DNA of 6,693 nucleotides from an uncultured Clostridia bacterium (GTDB lineage: Bacteria; Bacillota; Clostridia; UBA1381), in NCBI GenBank assembly GCA_959602045.1, contig CAUGRT010000066.1, positions 1 to 6,693 of the forward strand, written 5' to 3'. Below the pieces are notes generated by a model, which made no database searches, had not been told where the DNA came from, and saw only the letters and a list, made by a program, of their open reading frames with translations. Position 1 is the first letter of the stretch; every line of letters starts with the position of its first letter. A program made the translations under genes and the position numbers. Shown piece after piece: positions 6,536 through 6,693 of this stretch.

Positions 6536-6564
6536 ATTATACCTTAAAACGCTTTGGTTTGCAA
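6536..6564 (-). promoter_or_regulatory. Sigma-A-type promoter for the GH26-like gene
   Basis: On the minus strand, TTGCAA (6564-6559) and a consensus TATAAT (6541-6536) are 17 bases apart. The -35 matches TTGACA at four of six positions. Transcription would start near 6529, leaving about 38 bases of leader before the TTG start. The element overlaps the last codons of a possible upstream open frame ending at 6544. Confidence 0.7.
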
Positions 6565-6693
6565 GATGTACCGTTTATTTTTATAAAACAATTTGACGAG
6601 GGAAAGAAGTAAGCAGATTGCGCTCAAAAGTGGTGTCGACGTATGTATATACTTCAAACTGCTTTCGATTGAGAGATGTGCGGCTTGTTTTCC
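6544..6693 (-). CDS. Possible 3' end of an upstream membrane-protein gene (partial, low confidence)
   Basis: A minus-strand frame enters from the right edge and stays open for 49 codons to a TAA at 6546-6544. The predicted tail has a hydrophobic stretch (around PLLSAICLLLSLV) followed by a basic end (YKNKRY). This would fit a C-terminal membrane helix with a cytoplasmic tail. A second minus frame, and a plus frame from TTG 6618, are also open over much of this short region, so chance is a serious alternative. I recognise no family. If real, it ends 53 bases before the GH26-like start, and that gene's promoter lies within its last codons. Confidence 0.28.
   Translation of the reverse strand, partial: GKQAAHLSIESSLKYIHTSTPLLSAICLLLSLVKLFYKNKRYILQTKAF

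Noticed and set aside
6593..6693. Plus-strand TTGACG with a TTG-started frame from 6618 running off the right edge
   Set aside because: There is no -10 at proper spacing, the nearest purine-rich site is too far from the TTG, and the short product looks arbitrary.

Overview
The window looks like chromosomal DNA from a low-to-moderate-GC Gram-positive anaerobe of the Firmicutes, most likely class Clostridia. The evidence is a TTGACA/TATTAT housekeeping promoter, strong GGAGG-type ribosome sites that drive several TTG starts, a secreted amidase carrying the copper-amine-oxidase-like N-terminal module common in clostridial wall proteins, and a secreted D,D-carboxypeptidase of the DacF/DacA type. 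No marker pins down genus or species, so this placement is an inference.

Layout: positions 1-208 are very AT-rich and hold no gene I can defend. A well-formed promoter (209-237) then starts a rightward block of three tightly spaced genes. These are ruvA (283-876), ruvB (892-1899) and a modular N-acetylmuramoyl-L-alanine amidase (1929-3458), with gaps of only 15 and 29 bases. A perfect 15-bp hairpin (3477-3510) separates this block from two leftward genes. The first is a D-alanyl-D-alanine carboxypeptidase (4656 down to 3526). The second is a membrane-anchored GH26-like glycoside hydrolase (6490 down to 4790), preceded by its own TATAAT promoter. The right edge may contain the 3' end of another leftward gene, with weak support.

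How the genes work together: RuvA and RuvB form the Holliday-junction branch-migration motor. The other three products are exported or membrane-anchored. The amidase cuts the glycan-peptide link of peptidoglycan, the carboxypeptidase trims the terminal D-alanine of stem peptides, and the GH26-like enzyme probably acts on an unidentified extracellular polysaccharide. The right two-thirds of the window is therefore an envelope-remodelling neighbourhood joined to a DNA-repair pair.

I found no mobile element, CRISPR array, tRNA, rRNA or riboswitch, and nothing that clearly amounts to a new system. The least ordinary item is the GH26-like protein. It has a roughly 200-residue extracytoplasmic N-terminal domain resembling PsbP/DUF1795-type folds and a non-canonical Asn before the predicted acid/base Glu. 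It also has an A9 homopolymer directly after its TTG start.
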